Shown here: one piece after another, positions 1 through 8,260 of the stretch
How the letters are laid out: every line of letters starts with the position of its first letter
Numbering within the stretch: the stretch's first letter is position 1
DNA from: Winogradskyella pelagia
GTDB lineage: Bacteria; Bacteroidota; Bacteroidia; Flavobacteriales; Flavobacteriaceae
DNA: 64,000 nucleotides
Assembly (NCBI RefSeq): GCF_017581965.1
Contig: NZ_JAGEVF010000010.1
Location: 1-64,000 of the forward strand
Direction of reading: 5' to 3'
Position numbers and translations under genes: made by a program
The notes under the pieces: generated by a model
What the model was told of the DNA's origin: nothing
Databases searched by the model: none
Seen by the model: only the letters and a program-made list of their open reading frames with translations

Positions 1-134
1 AACGTGTATAATTAATTGCTTTGGTCGTTGCCTACTTGGAAAATTCCTTCGGAATTTTCTCGCGTTCGTTTTTGTTTACTAAATTAGTTGCTTAACCACG
101 CAACCAACCATACACAATCACGTTGGCCATAAGC
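1..134 (+). repeat. Cassette-spacer repeat R1 (left edge of array)
   Basis: First of four related intergenic separators. It shares the block tttactaaatta..cttaaccacgcaac with R2 and R3. It opens with AACGTGTATAATTAATTGC and closes with ATACACAATCACGTTGGCC, so the two ends are roughly inverted copies (AACGTG...TAT against ATA...CACGTT). An internal hairpin GAAAATTCCTTCGGAATTTTC lies near 40-60. It precedes the lipoprotein gene at 151. The gene it would follow lies outside the window. Confidence 0.6.
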
Positions 135-150
135 AAAAAGATCAAAACTT

Positions 151-813
151 ATGAAATACAATTTTAAACGAAATACAAAATTTGAATTCCAAATTTTAAT
201 GGGTTTGTCTGTAATTTTTGTAATTATGTTATTGGCCTCTTGTAAGGAGGAATCCAACTCGGCTAAAAATACAGAAAGTGATTTAATGCTGAAAATTAAC
301 GCTGTTCAGGAACAAGTGATGGCGCAAGGAAATGTGACTGCAAAAGAGGAACAGGCATTATTAAGTTTATGCAGTATAGTATCGCAGGATGATGGTATGG
401 CCATCTATACATCTGACGATAGCATAATATTGAAAGATGTAGAAATTGCGCCAGTGTATGATGGTTGTGAAGCCCTCTCTGTGGAAGAAACCAGAGAGTG
501 TTTTCATGATAAGATATCCAAATTTATTGAACAAGAATTCAATTTGAGTGTATCTAAAGATTTAAACCTTTCAGAACCAAAACAGGTAGATGCATTTTTT
601 ATAATCAATAAAAACGGAGATTTGATAGGCATGAAAGTAAGAGAGGCAGAAGTCACCGTTCAGGCAGAAATCTTAAGAGTGCTTAGAAAAATACCAGTTA
701 TGAAATCCGCTACTAATAATGGAGAAAATGTTTCTGTATTATGTTCGATACAAATAAAATATGGAGATAATATTGAGGTTGATGTTGTTTATATTCCTGA
801 AAGACCGGTTTAA
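151..813 (+). CDS. Lipoprotein with TonB C-terminal-like domain
   Basis: A 220-residue protein. The N-terminus is a long SPII signal with the lipobox LLASC, the lipidated cysteine being residue 31, so the product should be anchored in a membrane facing the periplasm or outside. Residues of about 95-215 resemble the C-terminal domain of TonB-type energy transducers as seen in many flavobacterial proteins: APVYDGCE near 100, then INKNGDLIGMKVREA, and later VSVLCSIQIKYG, which stands where VxVPIxF is usual. A transmembrane TonB anchor and proline-rich linker are absent, so it is not a working TonB on its own; the role is unknown. It is a lone gene between separators R1 and R2, with no operon partner. 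Confidence 0.6.
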   Translation: MKYNFKRNTKFEFQILMGLSVIFVIMLLASCKEESNSAKNTESDLMLKINAVQEQVMAQGNVTAKEEQALLSLCSIVSQDDGMAIYTSDDSIILKDVEIAPVYDGCEALSVEETRECFHDKISKFIEQEFNLSVSKDLNLSEPKQVDAFFIINKNGDLIGMKVREAEVTVQAEILRVLRKIPVMKSATNNGENVSVLCSIQIKYGDNIEVDVVYIPERPV

Positions 814-840
814 TTTTATACACTAATCAAAAAAGCCAAT

Positions 841-1034
841 TGCCAACAATGGCTATTGGTAATTACTGGTTTTCGCCTACTTCTGAAAATCTTCTCGGAC
901 TTTTGCTCCGCACAGTTCGCGAGCTCTTATCTAATTGTGATTTATTTACTAAATTACGTTCTTAACCACGCAACGACATTAGAGGCACAGTCTCGAACTG
1001 ACGAAGTAAATCATATACAACTACGTTAGACTCA
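841..1034 (+). repeat. Cassette-spacer repeat R2
   Basis: Separator between the lipoprotein gene and the serine hydrolase gene. It opens with GCCAACAATGGCTATTGG and ends with ATATACAACTACGTTAGAC, giving imperfect inverted ends. It shares TTGCTCCGCACAGTTCGCGA and the following tctaattgtgatttatttac block with R3 almost base for base, although it lies between different genes. It is the longest of the four copies because it has extra sequence around 975-1015. Confidence 0.65.
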
Positions 1035-1050
1035 ATAAAAAACAATAAAT

Positions 1051-2385
1051 ATGTTAAACTATAAACTGTCATTAAAGGTACTTTTCACTCTCAGTTTGCT
1101 TCTATTCGTTGGATGCAAAAAACAAGTCAAAGAGCCTACATTAGAAGAAAAAATTGTTTTAGCTATAGAATCAAGAAAAATTCCTGCATTAAAAGACCAA
1201 AAAATAAACTTTACAATTCCTGAATCACTCATTGGAAGAGGACCTCAGATAACAGAAGTATTTAGGCACATGGAAAACTATATTCCTACGATTCTCATAG
1301 AAAAAGGACATACAAAAACAACGAAGCTTCCAGAAAATATCAGTCGTACTCTCGGTCAAGAGATTCTCACCAGTGCCTATTTTGAAAAGGAAACGTCACT
1401 TGACCAAATTTGCGATGAAAAACAAATTAATGGTGTAATTGTTCTTCACAAAGGGCAAGTGGTTTATGAAAGATATCCCGAAATGGAACCTTCTGACAAG
1501 CACTTTTTGGGCTCTGTGAGTAAAACATTTTTAGGAACCATAATCGCACACTTGGCAGATGAAGGAAAACTTAACGAACAGGATGCGATTGGGAAGTATC
1601 TTACAGAATTTAAAGGCAAGCCATTGGAGAATGTAACTATTGAAAATTTGTTAAGGATGACCTCAGGAATCAACTGCAGAGAAAGCGATGAGGGGTCCTT
1701 TACCGACCCAAACCATTGTTTTTATAAATTACTTCAGCATTCGGCGGTTTATACAGAGCCAAATCCTGGATTTGAAGAAAGCCTAATAGAATTATTGGCT
1801 AATTCAGGACAAATTGAACCTGCTGGGCAAACCTTCGATTATACCTCCGCCAATTCTGTTATTCTGACTACCATTGCTGAAAGCGTTTCCTCTAAACCTT
1901 TTCATGAGTTGGTTCAGGACTATATATGGACAAGAATCGGAGCTGAAGATGATGCAAGGGTAACACTATCAAGTACTGGTGTTGCCGGAAGTTACGGTCC
2001 AATGCTAATGCGCCTGAGAGATCTTGGCAGATATGGACTGGCTTTTACAGATGATGCCAGTACAAAAATAGCATCGACACGATATATAAATCAAATTCAT
2101 ACTGGAGATAGCGCATTATTTAGATCTGAAGGAGGAACAGATCAGCATTTGAGGAAAAAGTATTTTGAAGGACAAGGTGCAGATTTTCAAAGCTATCATT
2201 GGGATGTGATTTTTGAAGATGGCGACTTCCTTAAAACTGGGTTTGGAGGTCAGGGTCTTTACATATCACCAACAAAAAGATTGGTTATTGCTTTTTTTAG
2301 TACAAAAAAGGATGAGACAAATAAAAACATGTATATGACAGCCCTTGTACGTAGTTTGGCATTACTTGAACAATTTAAAGAATAA
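1051..2385 (+). CDS. Serine hydrolase lipoprotein, class C beta-lactamase family
   Basis: A 444-residue protein with lipobox LLFVGC (Cys22), so probably an envelope lipoprotein. Residues of about 125-440 form a beta-lactamase/transpeptidase-like fold. The SxxK motif SVSK gives nucleophile Ser155 and base Lys158. The second motif is YTS (Tyr264) rather than YxN, as in 6-aminohexanoate-hydrolase-like relatives. The third motif is replaced by a glycine-rich GFGGQG near 395. The family includes esterases, peptidases and amide hydrolases, and antibiotic resistance should not be assumed. It is a single gene between separators R2 and R3 with no functional link to its neighbours, which fits a mobile cassette. 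Confidence 0.8.
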   Translation: MLNYKLSLKVLFTLSLLLFVGCKKQVKEPTLEEKIVLAIESRKIPALKDQKINFTIPESLIGRGPQITEVFRHMENYIPTILIEKGHTKTTKLPENISRTLGQEILTSAYFEKETSLDQICDEKQINGVIVLHKGQVVYERYPEMEPSDKHFLGSVSKTFLGTIIAHLADEGKLNEQDAIGKYLTEFKGKPLENVTIENLLRMTSGINCRESDEGSFTDPNHCFYKLLQHSAVYTEPNPGFEESLIELLANSGQIEPAGQTFDYTSANSVILTTIAESVSSKPFHELVQDYIWTRIGAEDDARVTLSSTGVAGSYGPMLMRLRDLGRYGLAFTDDASTKIASTRYINQIHTGDSALFRSEGGTDQHLRKKYFEGQGADFQSYHWDVIFEDGDFLKTGFGGQGLYISPTKRLVIAFFSTKKDETNKNMYMTALVRSLALLEQFKE

Positions 2386-2397
2386 ATTGGTCAAATA

Positions 2398-2549
2398 CTG
2401 AGCCTAATACCATGTATAATTAATGACGCCGTCAATGCCGACTTACGAAAATTGCTCCGCACAGTTCGCGAGCTTGTGTCTAATTGTGATTTATTTACTA
2501 AATTATGTTCTTAACCACGCTACTATTCATAGCTGAGACCGTTGGCAAT
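2398..2549 (+). repeat. Cassette-spacer repeat R3
   Basis: Separator between the serine hydrolase and a small lipoprotein gene. The stretch of about 2451-2505 is nearly identical to 900-955 in R2, including TTGCTCCGCACAGTTCGCGA and the tttactaaatta block. The outer ends are inverted relatives: CTAATACCATGTATAATTA at the left, TATTCATAGCTGAGACCGTT at the right. The repeat runs up to the start codon of the next gene. Confidence 0.65.
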
Positions 2550-2553
2550 AATT

Positions 2554-3309
2554 ATGAAAAAAATATACATTAAATTGATAATAGTAATTTTAATTTACTC
2601 TTGTACATCAACAGATGATGACTCTTCAATAGAGTGCTTTCAAAATTGCACAGTAATTGAAGGTAAAATACTATCGAGTGAAAATCTTAATGGAATAGGA
2701 AATGTTGAAGTCATTTTTTATTTCAAAAGAAATGGATTATTCTCATCAAACGAAAGAATTATAGCGAGGTCTTTTACAGATAATAATGGAGACTTTACTC
2801 TTGAGGGGTTTATAAATGATGATGAAATAGAGGCCTATTCGGAGGGAAGTTTTATAATCGACATAGTAGATGAATCTTTAACGGATGAATATTTTAAAAG
2901 CAAAGAAACCGTTGTTTTAGAACAGGGTCTCTTCCCTACTCAATTTATTGACAACAAATTAAGAATAAATGAAATCTCGACAAGAGACACAATTATTAAT
3001 TATGAAATTATTATTCCTAAAATAGAAATTATTTCACTTAACATAACAAACTTTGAACCTACTTTAGAAACAGACAAGTTAGAAATTTCAAATAGAATAC
3101 AATCAGGAATTCCTTCTTCAAATTTTAATTCGCAATCAAGTTTTTCTATAAGGAACGATTTTAATGAAGAAAATTTCACTCTAGATTTAGTAGGTGGAAA
3201 AAACCTGTCAAATTTATTAATAATAAGCAAAAGGAAAAATAACATTCAATCTCAAGAAATAATCGAATTAGATTTAGAAAGTTCTGAAAGTTTAAATATT
3301 GAATATTAA
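2554..3309 (+). CDS. Small lipoprotein with carboxypeptidase-regulatory-like region
   Basis: A 251-residue protein counted from the ATG at 2554. A longer frame opens with TTG at 2542, but the ATG places the signal directly at the N-terminus (MKKIYIKLIIVILIYSC, lipid-bearing Cys17). Residues of about 30-95 look like a carboxypeptidase-regulatory (transthyretin-like) beta-sandwich: VIEGKILSSENLNGIGNVEV followed by ARSFTDNNGDFTLEGF. The C-terminal half is Asn/Ile/Ser rich and unrecognised. Such domains are common in secreted Bacteroidota proteins as binding or spacer modules. No catalytic motif is seen. A single-gene unit between R3 and R4. Confidence 0.55.
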   Translation: MKKIYIKLIIVILIYSCTSTDDDSSIECFQNCTVIEGKILSSENLNGIGNVEVIFYFKRNGLFSSNERIIARSFTDNNGDFTLEGFINDDEIEAYSEGSFIIDIVDESLTDEYFKSKETVVLEQGLFPTQFIDNKLRINEISTRDTIINYEIIIPKIEIISLNITNFEPTLETDKLEISNRIQSGIPSSNFNSQSSFSIRNDFNEENFTLDLVGGKNLSNLLIISKRKNNIQSQEIIELDLESSESLNIEY

Positions 3310-3310
3310 C

Positions 3311-3480
3311 CATTGGCAACGATACCTATAAGTAATTGCCTATTCTCCAATACTTTGGAAATTTGCTAACGCACAGTTCGTACTTCGTACTCGTGTCTTG
3401 CGGAATTTCCAACTTGGTGTTTTTACTTGCGAAGTTAAGTGCTAACGCACGCAACAACCCATAGCAGTGACCGTTGTGCT
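3311..3480 (+). repeat. Cassette-spacer repeat R4 (right edge of array)
   Basis: A more diverged copy. GGCAACGATACCTATAAG at the left is roughly inverted against CATAGCAGTGACCGTTGTGC at the right. It contains CGCACAGTTCGTACTTCGTA, matching the CGCACAGTTCGCGAGCT block of R2 and R3, and a later GTGCTAACGCACGCAACAAC, matching the CTTAACCACGCAAC block. No fifth copy is seen after the amidohydrolase gene that follows, so the array ends here. Confidence 0.55.
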
Positions 3481-3551
3481 TCATAATCTCACTCAAATTA
3501 ATTAATTGTTCTACCTTTAAAAAAACAACTAACCACTAATAAAATAAAGAA

Positions 3552-4898
3552 ATGAAAATCAAAACCAACAAGTGTCAGTTTGAAGCCCTATTAAAACATG
3601 TGTTATTGTCCTTTTTAACCCTTTTTACTACCCTAACTTTTGGGCAAATTAAAGACCATAGTGAAGCTGTTAATAAAAAAGCTGACAAGATAGAGCAGAA
3701 AGTTATCGCTTGGAGACACGACATCCACCAAAATCCAGAATTGGGAAATCGTGAATTTCGTACGGCAGCACTCGTAGCTAAACATTTAGAATCTCTTGGT
3801 ATAGACGTACAAAAAGAAGTTGGTGTAACCGGCGTTGTCGGAATTTTAAAAGGAGATAAACCTGGTCCTGTAGTGGCCCTTAGGGCAGATATGGACGCCT
3901 TACCTGTTGAAGAGAAGAATGACCTGGAATTTGCTTCAAAAGTTAAAACCACCTATAACGGCAAAGAAACTTATGTGATGCATGCTTGCGGACATGATGG
4001 GCACGTCGCTATTTTAATGGGAGTTGCAGAAATACTTTCGGAAATGAGAAGTGATTTAAAAGGAACAGTGAAGTTTATTTTTCAACCAGCAGAGGAAGGT
4101 GCGCCAAAAGGCGAAGAAGGTGGTGCTGAATTAATGACAAAGGAAGGTGTGCTCGAAAACCCTAAAGTGGACGTCATTTTTGGACTGCACATGGATGCCT
4201 TAACCGAAGTTGGACAAATCACCTACAGACCTGCAGGGATTATGGCTGGCGTCAATGACATGAAAATTACCGTTAAAGGAAAACCCGCCCATGGATCAAC
4301 ACCTTGGCTTGGAGTTGACCCAGTTCTAGTTTCAGCTCAAATTATTACTAACCTACAAAGCATTGTAAGCCGAAATGTAGCGTTGACTGACAATGCTGCA
4401 GTTGTAACTGTAGGTGCTATAAATGGTGGAAATCGCAGTAACATCATACCTGAGCAAGTAGAAATGCTAGGGACAATCCGAACCTTCACCGAAGAAGACG
4501 AAGCTTTTGTGATTAGAAGGATAAAAGAAATTGTAGAATATACATCAAAAGCTGCAGGAGCAACTGCAACTGTAGAAGCACCTTACTCAGCTAGTTATCC
4601 GGTAACCTTTAATAATGAAAAATTAACCGAAATGATGTTACCAACTTTAGAAAAGTCTGCAGGAAAAGAGAATGTTACTCTGATACCTGCCATCACTGGA
4701 GCTGAAGATTTTTCTTTTTTCGCTCAAAAGGTACCAGGTCTTTATTTTTTTGTTGGTTCAACTACCATCGGTACAGATATAAAAACCGTTGGAGACCATC
4801 ATACACCACAGTTTCTCATGGATGACAGTTCGTTTAAAACAGGTGTAAAAGCCATGTGTAATTTGGTGTTTGATTATATGGCGTTGAAAAGCCAATAA
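3552..4898 (+). CDS. Secreted M20-family amidohydrolase
   Basis: A 448-residue protein of the M20D/IAA-amino-acid-hydrolase/hippuricase group, which removes N-acyl groups from amino acids. A signal-like hydrophobic segment (residues 14-31, ending TFGQ) suggests export. Metal ligands are visible: Cys146 and His148 in HACGHDGH, then the acidic pair in QPAEEGAPKG near 185, a histidine in GLHMD near 213, and the distal GDHHTPQF region. The dimerisation domain lies at about 225-340. Length is usual for the family. It starts about 70 bp after separator R4 and has no operon partner. Substrate is not predictable from sequence. Confidence 0.85.
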   Translation: MKIKTNKCQFEALLKHVLLSFLTLFTTLTFGQIKDHSEAVNKKADKIEQKVIAWRHDIHQNPELGNREFRTAALVAKHLESLGIDVQKEVGVTGVVGILKGDKPGPVVALRADMDALPVEEKNDLEFASKVKTTYNGKETYVMHACGHDGHVAILMGVAEILSEMRSDLKGTVKFIFQPAEEGAPKGEEGGAELMTKEGVLENPKVDVIFGLHMDALTEVGQITYRPAGIMAGVNDMKITVKGKPAHGSTPWLGVDPVLVSAQIITNLQSIVSRNVALTDNAAVVTVGAINGGNRSNIIPEQVEMLGTIRTFTEEDEAFVIRRIKEIVEYTSKAAGATATVEAPYSASYPVTFNNEKLTEMMLPTLEKSAGKENVTLIPAITGAEDFSFFAQKVPGLYFFVGSTTIGTDIKTVGDHHTPQFLMDDSSFKTGVKAMCNLVFDYMALKSQ

Positions 4899-5075
4899 AA
4901 AAACGAATCAACTAATTTAGTAGAATGACTGGATAATCATATTTTAATACAACTTGATACGTAAATTAAATACCAGAAGTACAACTATGGCCCTAATCCA
5001 TCATGGTTTTGTACCACATCAAAATAAAAGTATAAATCAAACGGCTGGATTTCGGTGAAATAATACTTTTGCTTT

Positions 5076-5591
5076 ATGCATAAAATCATCAAAGCCATAC
5101 CATCAGATGCTAAACAGTTAGCCCAAATGATTCCCAAAGCATTTTTGGTAGCACACGGCTCAGCAGGTTCTGCAATAGAAATGGGCAATTATATTTTTCA
5201 AAATTTTAGCCCAGAAAATCTGGTCAAAGAAATTGCCAACCCAAAATTTGAGTATCACTTATTATATTACCAAAATCAATTGGTGGGGTTTTCTAAAATT
5301 ATTTTTAATACGGCGTTTCAAAACATTTCTAAAGAAGGAAATACAAAAATGGAACGTTTGTATTTGTTGCCCGAATATCATGGTTTAGGTTTAGCTAAAA
5401 AACTTTTCGATTTTAATGTACAACTTGCCAAAGAAAACAACCAAAAAGGAATTTGGTTGTTAGTTTGGATAAAAAATTTACGGGCCATTCGCTTTTACGA
5501 GAAAATGGGTTTTGAGAAGGTTGGCGACTATGATTTTGAAGTCTCAAAGACCAATTACCAACCCAACTATATTTTACGCTTAACCATTTAA
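5076..5591 (+). CDS. GNAT family N-acetyltransferase
   Basis: A 171-residue protein with a GNAT fold. The acetyl-CoA-binding motif A is visible as RLYLLPEYHGLGLAKKLFDF near residues 90-110 (Q/RxxGxG type, here YHGLGL). The C-terminal motif B region contains NLRAIRFYEKMGFEKVGDYD, typical of the family. It is cytosolic, with no signal or membrane segment. The family transfers an acetyl group to a small-molecule amine or protein N-terminus; the acceptor is unknown. It stands alone, with neighbours unrelated in function. Confidence 0.85.
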   Translation: MHKIIKAIPSDAKQLAQMIPKAFLVAHGSAGSAIEMGNYIFQNFSPENLVKEIANPKFEYHLLYYQNQLVGFSKIIFNTAFQNISKEGNTKMERLYLLPEYHGLGLAKKLFDFNVQLAKENNQKGIWLLVWIKNLRAIRFYEKMGFEKVGDYDFEVSKTNYQPNYILRLTI

Positions 5592-5682
5592 ATGCGTTAT
5601 TGTTATTTGGTCTTGCATCAGACTACCAGACATTTTAAGCGTATTATTGTAATATTAAAAGATTCCCATTAAAAAGACTAAA

Positions 5683-6261
5683 GTGTTCCTAACCATTTTG
5701 ATAGCCCTATTATTGATAGTGTCTATATTCTTATTTCTAAATAGAGACAAATTTGCTTACGTTGGTTCGGTTGACTATGTAGAAGTGGACTGCAATAAAA
5801 AAAGTGAAATTCTTAGTGAGGTTTATAGAAGTGATATAAAAATTAGACGAGAGAACAACCTAATTAAGTACGCAAAAGAAGATCACAGGAATCAAGAATT
5901 AGTTATAAGTATCCTTGAAACATGTGGTATGCCAACGTTGAATGAGGTAACGCAGGAGCAAATGAATGCGATTTGGTTAGGCTTGCAACATAATGCTGAA
6001 AATAAATATAGATTGAAATATTTTCCGCTGATTGAGAAGGCTGTCAAAAATGGCGACTTAAGCAAACAGCAATATGCTTTAATGAAAGATAGAATGTTAA
6101 TGGATGAGGGGAAAGCTCAAATATTTGGGAGTCAAATTAAGAACGGTAAATTATATGATTTAGACTCGCCTGAAACTGTTAATGAGAGAAGGCAAGAGAT
6201 GGGATTAGAACCCATTGAAGATTATTTGAAGAGATTTGGCATCTCATTTGATACTGATTAA
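5683..6261 (+). CDS. DUF6624 protein with N-terminal membrane anchor
   Basis: A 192-residue protein with a GTG start. A single hydrophobic segment at residues 2-20 anchors it or acts as a signal. The rest matches the DUF6624 pattern as I know it: a polar helix, then IWLGLQHNAENKYRLKY, the stretch ALMKDRMLMDEGKAQIFGSQ, and the closing NERRQEMGLEPIEDYLKRF. No enzyme activity is established for the family. The gene ends about 270 bp before the minus-strand SLOG gene and is transcribed toward it. Confidence 0.6.
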   Translation: MFLTILIALLLIVSIFLFLNRDKFAYVGSVDYVEVDCNKKSEILSEVYRSDIKIRRENNLIKYAKEDHRNQELVISILETCGMPTLNEVTQEQMNAIWLGLQHNAENKYRLKYFPLIEKAVKNGDLSKQQYALMKDRMLMDEGKAQIFGSQIKNGKLYDLDSPETVNERRQEMGLEPIEDYLKRFGISFDTD

Positions 6262-6296
6262 AACTACCACACACAATGTGCAAAAGAAATAGCTAT

Positions 6297-6515
6297 CTAA
6301 ACTCTAAAAGAAGGTGAACCTATATGCTTTGCCTTTAAATACGAGACACTCCCCTCCTGCTTGCTTATTTTGGTGAAGCGATGGTGAATGGTGAGCTGTA
6401 TGCCTTGGCGCAAGGTCATGCTATGAAAATTGTTATAATGGTTTTCGATTCCCTTACCCATACCCCCTAGAATAACAATGTCTATCTTTTTATCTGCATA
6501 GTAAACGTTATTCAT
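6297..6515 (-). CDS. Possible small gene downstream of the SLOG effector
   Basis: An ATG-started 72-codon frame placed 14 bp after the stop of the SLOG-membrane protein gene and in the same direction, so it could be the third gene of that operon. The product is basic, with His and Lys rich stretches and no recognised motif. It may instead be non-coding. No frame on the opposite strand is better. The downstream side reaches the DUF6624 stop region within about 40 bp. Confidence 0.25.
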   Translation of the reverse strand: MNNVYYADKKIDIVILGGMGKGIENHYNNFHSMTLRQGIQLTIHHRFTKISKQEGSVSYLKAKHIGSPSFRV

Positions 6516-6529
6516 ATATTTATTGATGA

Positions 6530-8179
6530 TTAAATCCCTTCAAGTTCCAATTCCTTATCTTTAAAGATACTGTACCAATTGCCTTTTTCTACTAAAGCCT
6601 CCTTCCCTGCCAAGAAGAACAAGTTTTTGATTCTTTTCTCCTTCTCATCTTTAGGTAAATCTGATTTATTAATCAAATTGATTTTACTTTCAGTGGCCTT
6701 GAAGACATTAAGCATTAATTCGTACTGGTTGGAAATTTGATTGAAACCACGTTTTTCATAATAACCTTTAATTAGAATAAAACAGCCAATTAATATACTA
6801 ATCACCATAATTAATGATGGTTCTATTGCCCTGTAATCCCCTGTCAGCTCAATACTAAATATTGCTATGAATATGAGCAATGAAAAGCCTACTAGACTTC
6901 CTGTTAAATACCTATGAAAGTTTCTTCTTTTATCCAACTTAAGGAGTGCACTATGAAAAAACTCTTTTTGGTCAGTTATCCAATACTTTTCAATTCCATC
7001 AAAATCAATGGAGTCCCTGGTACTAGGTTGGTAAGACAAACCTTGAATGGCGTTTAAAATGGCATTAATCCAATTGTACTCTTTTTTATGAATCCTTAAT
7101 ATATACTTCGTTACTTGCTCCTGAATACCTGCCTTATTCCAGAAAAATTGAACTCGGATTGATTCAGCCAATATTCGGTTTTCTATATAATAGAGATGTT
7201 CATTTTTACCTCTTATTTTTTGATAAATAACAAATATTGCAATCGCCAAAGCAATGATAACCAATGGATAAAATTCATCCGTTGTTTCTTTTCTGTAGAT
7301 CTCAAAAAAAACTAATAAGAGTAATCCAAAAACTGAGAGTAACTTCAAGTTCAAAAAGTATTTTTTTTGATAGTATTCAGCACAGCTATCCCAAAGCCCA
7401 TAAGATAACTTTAAAAAATTCTGTTTTTTTGAAGTTGGTTCATTGGGGTACAATGTATTACTATTTGCCTCGATTTTTGTTTTCAATTTTGAATATATCC
7501 TATTTCCAAAATCCACTTTTTTCAGGGTTTTTTCAATTACCCTACCCTTAATGTAATTCTTATAAACATTTGCTAATTGGAGGCTTATATTTTCAGCATT
7601 GGATGATTTTTCTCTGCTACACCACAGTTCAACCACAATTCCAGTGCTGCTTGACAAGGTTTTATCCAAGTCATTCTTAAACACTCCATTCTTTTTATAG
7701 TAGACTATATCAGCAGTGCCTCCTGTAAGGTTGTTTTCCTTACCATCAAATAATGCAACTAAAATCATTGTACTATCAGCAACAAATTTTCCTCCATTCC
7801 TGTATTTTAAATCTAGATTATTATCTGAATTGTCTAGTTCAAAACATCTATCCGATTTTTGAACTAATACTTCAAATTCAATGCGCTCTTCAGGAGAAAA
7901 ATCTTTCATATAGTCCTCAATTGGCATAGGTAGAGGTACAAATAGTCTATAATCTCTATTATTTTCATCACCATGTTTTACAAATAACCGCGCCGCCCAC
8001 ATGTCTGCTCCTGCAGCCAATTGAGAAAAAAGTGTAATAGGTGAGTTTGGAAATTTATTGTAGATGCTGTTTAATAAATCTAAAAAGGCCTTCTCGTGGT
8101 CTTTTTTAATAACCGCATCCCTGTGGCCAATAATCCCTACTGTGATGGGCATTTTATTCATACTGTTGAAGATAAACAA
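6530..8179 (-). CDS. SLOG-domain sensor with four membrane segments (SLATT-like effector)
   Basis: A 549-residue protein. Residues 11-190 resemble a SLOG (Rossmann-like nucleotide-binding) domain: GIIGHRD at 15-21, FSQLAAGADMWAA at 51-63, the VPLPMPIEDYMKDF stretch, and GGTADIVYY at 153-161. Residues 258-340 and 415-549 each hold a pair of membrane helices (about 278-293 with 304-320, and 424-443 with 454-471) flanked by charged helices. The tail AGKEALVEKGNW resembles the closing part of SLATT-type 2TM effectors. In known systems SLOG domains bind NAD-derived or cyclic nucleotides, and SLATT membrane modules are predicted pore formers. It lies 81 bp after the TIR gene on the same strand. Inference: the effector of a TIR-driven defence system. 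Confidence 0.72.
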   Translation of the reverse strand: MFIFNSMNKMPITVGIIGHRDAVIKKDHEKAFLDLLNSIYNKFPNSPITLFSQLAAGADMWAARLFVKHGDENNRDYRLFVPLPMPIEDYMKDFSPEERIEFEVLVQKSDRCFELDNSDNNLDLKYRNGGKFVADSTMILVALFDGKENNLTGGTADIVYYKKNGVFKNDLDKTLSSSTGIVVELWCSREKSSNAENISLQLANVYKNYIKGRVIEKTLKKVDFGNRIYSKLKTKIEANSNTLYPNEPTSKKQNFLKLSYGLWDSCAEYYQKKYFLNLKLLSVFGLLLLVFFEIYRKETTDEFYPLVIIALAIAIFVIYQKIRGKNEHLYYIENRILAESIRVQFFWNKAGIQEQVTKYILRIHKKEYNWINAILNAIQGLSYQPSTRDSIDFDGIEKYWITDQKEFFHSALLKLDKRRNFHRYLTGSLVGFSLLIFIAIFSIELTGDYRAIEPSLIMVISILIGCFILIKGYYEKRGFNQISNQYELMLNVFKATESKINLINKSDLPKDEKEKRIKNLFFLAGKEALVEKGNWYSIFKDKELELEGI

Positions 8180-8260
8180 TTGATTAATACTATGAAACTA
8201 TCCAGCATAAAACAGGTATGCTCTACTCCAAATGATTTATTTCATTTGAAACTATATTCT

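Noticed and set aside
1-3480. Classical integron with attC sites
   Set aside because: Only the R2 end (GTTAGAC) fits the core GTTRRRY; the other three do not, and no integrase gene is in view. Kept only as cassette-like.
4899-5075. Fifth cassette spacer after the M20 amidohydrolase gene
   Set aside because: The region lacks the CGCACAGTTCG and cttaaccacgcaac blocks and the inverted ends, so the array stops at R4.
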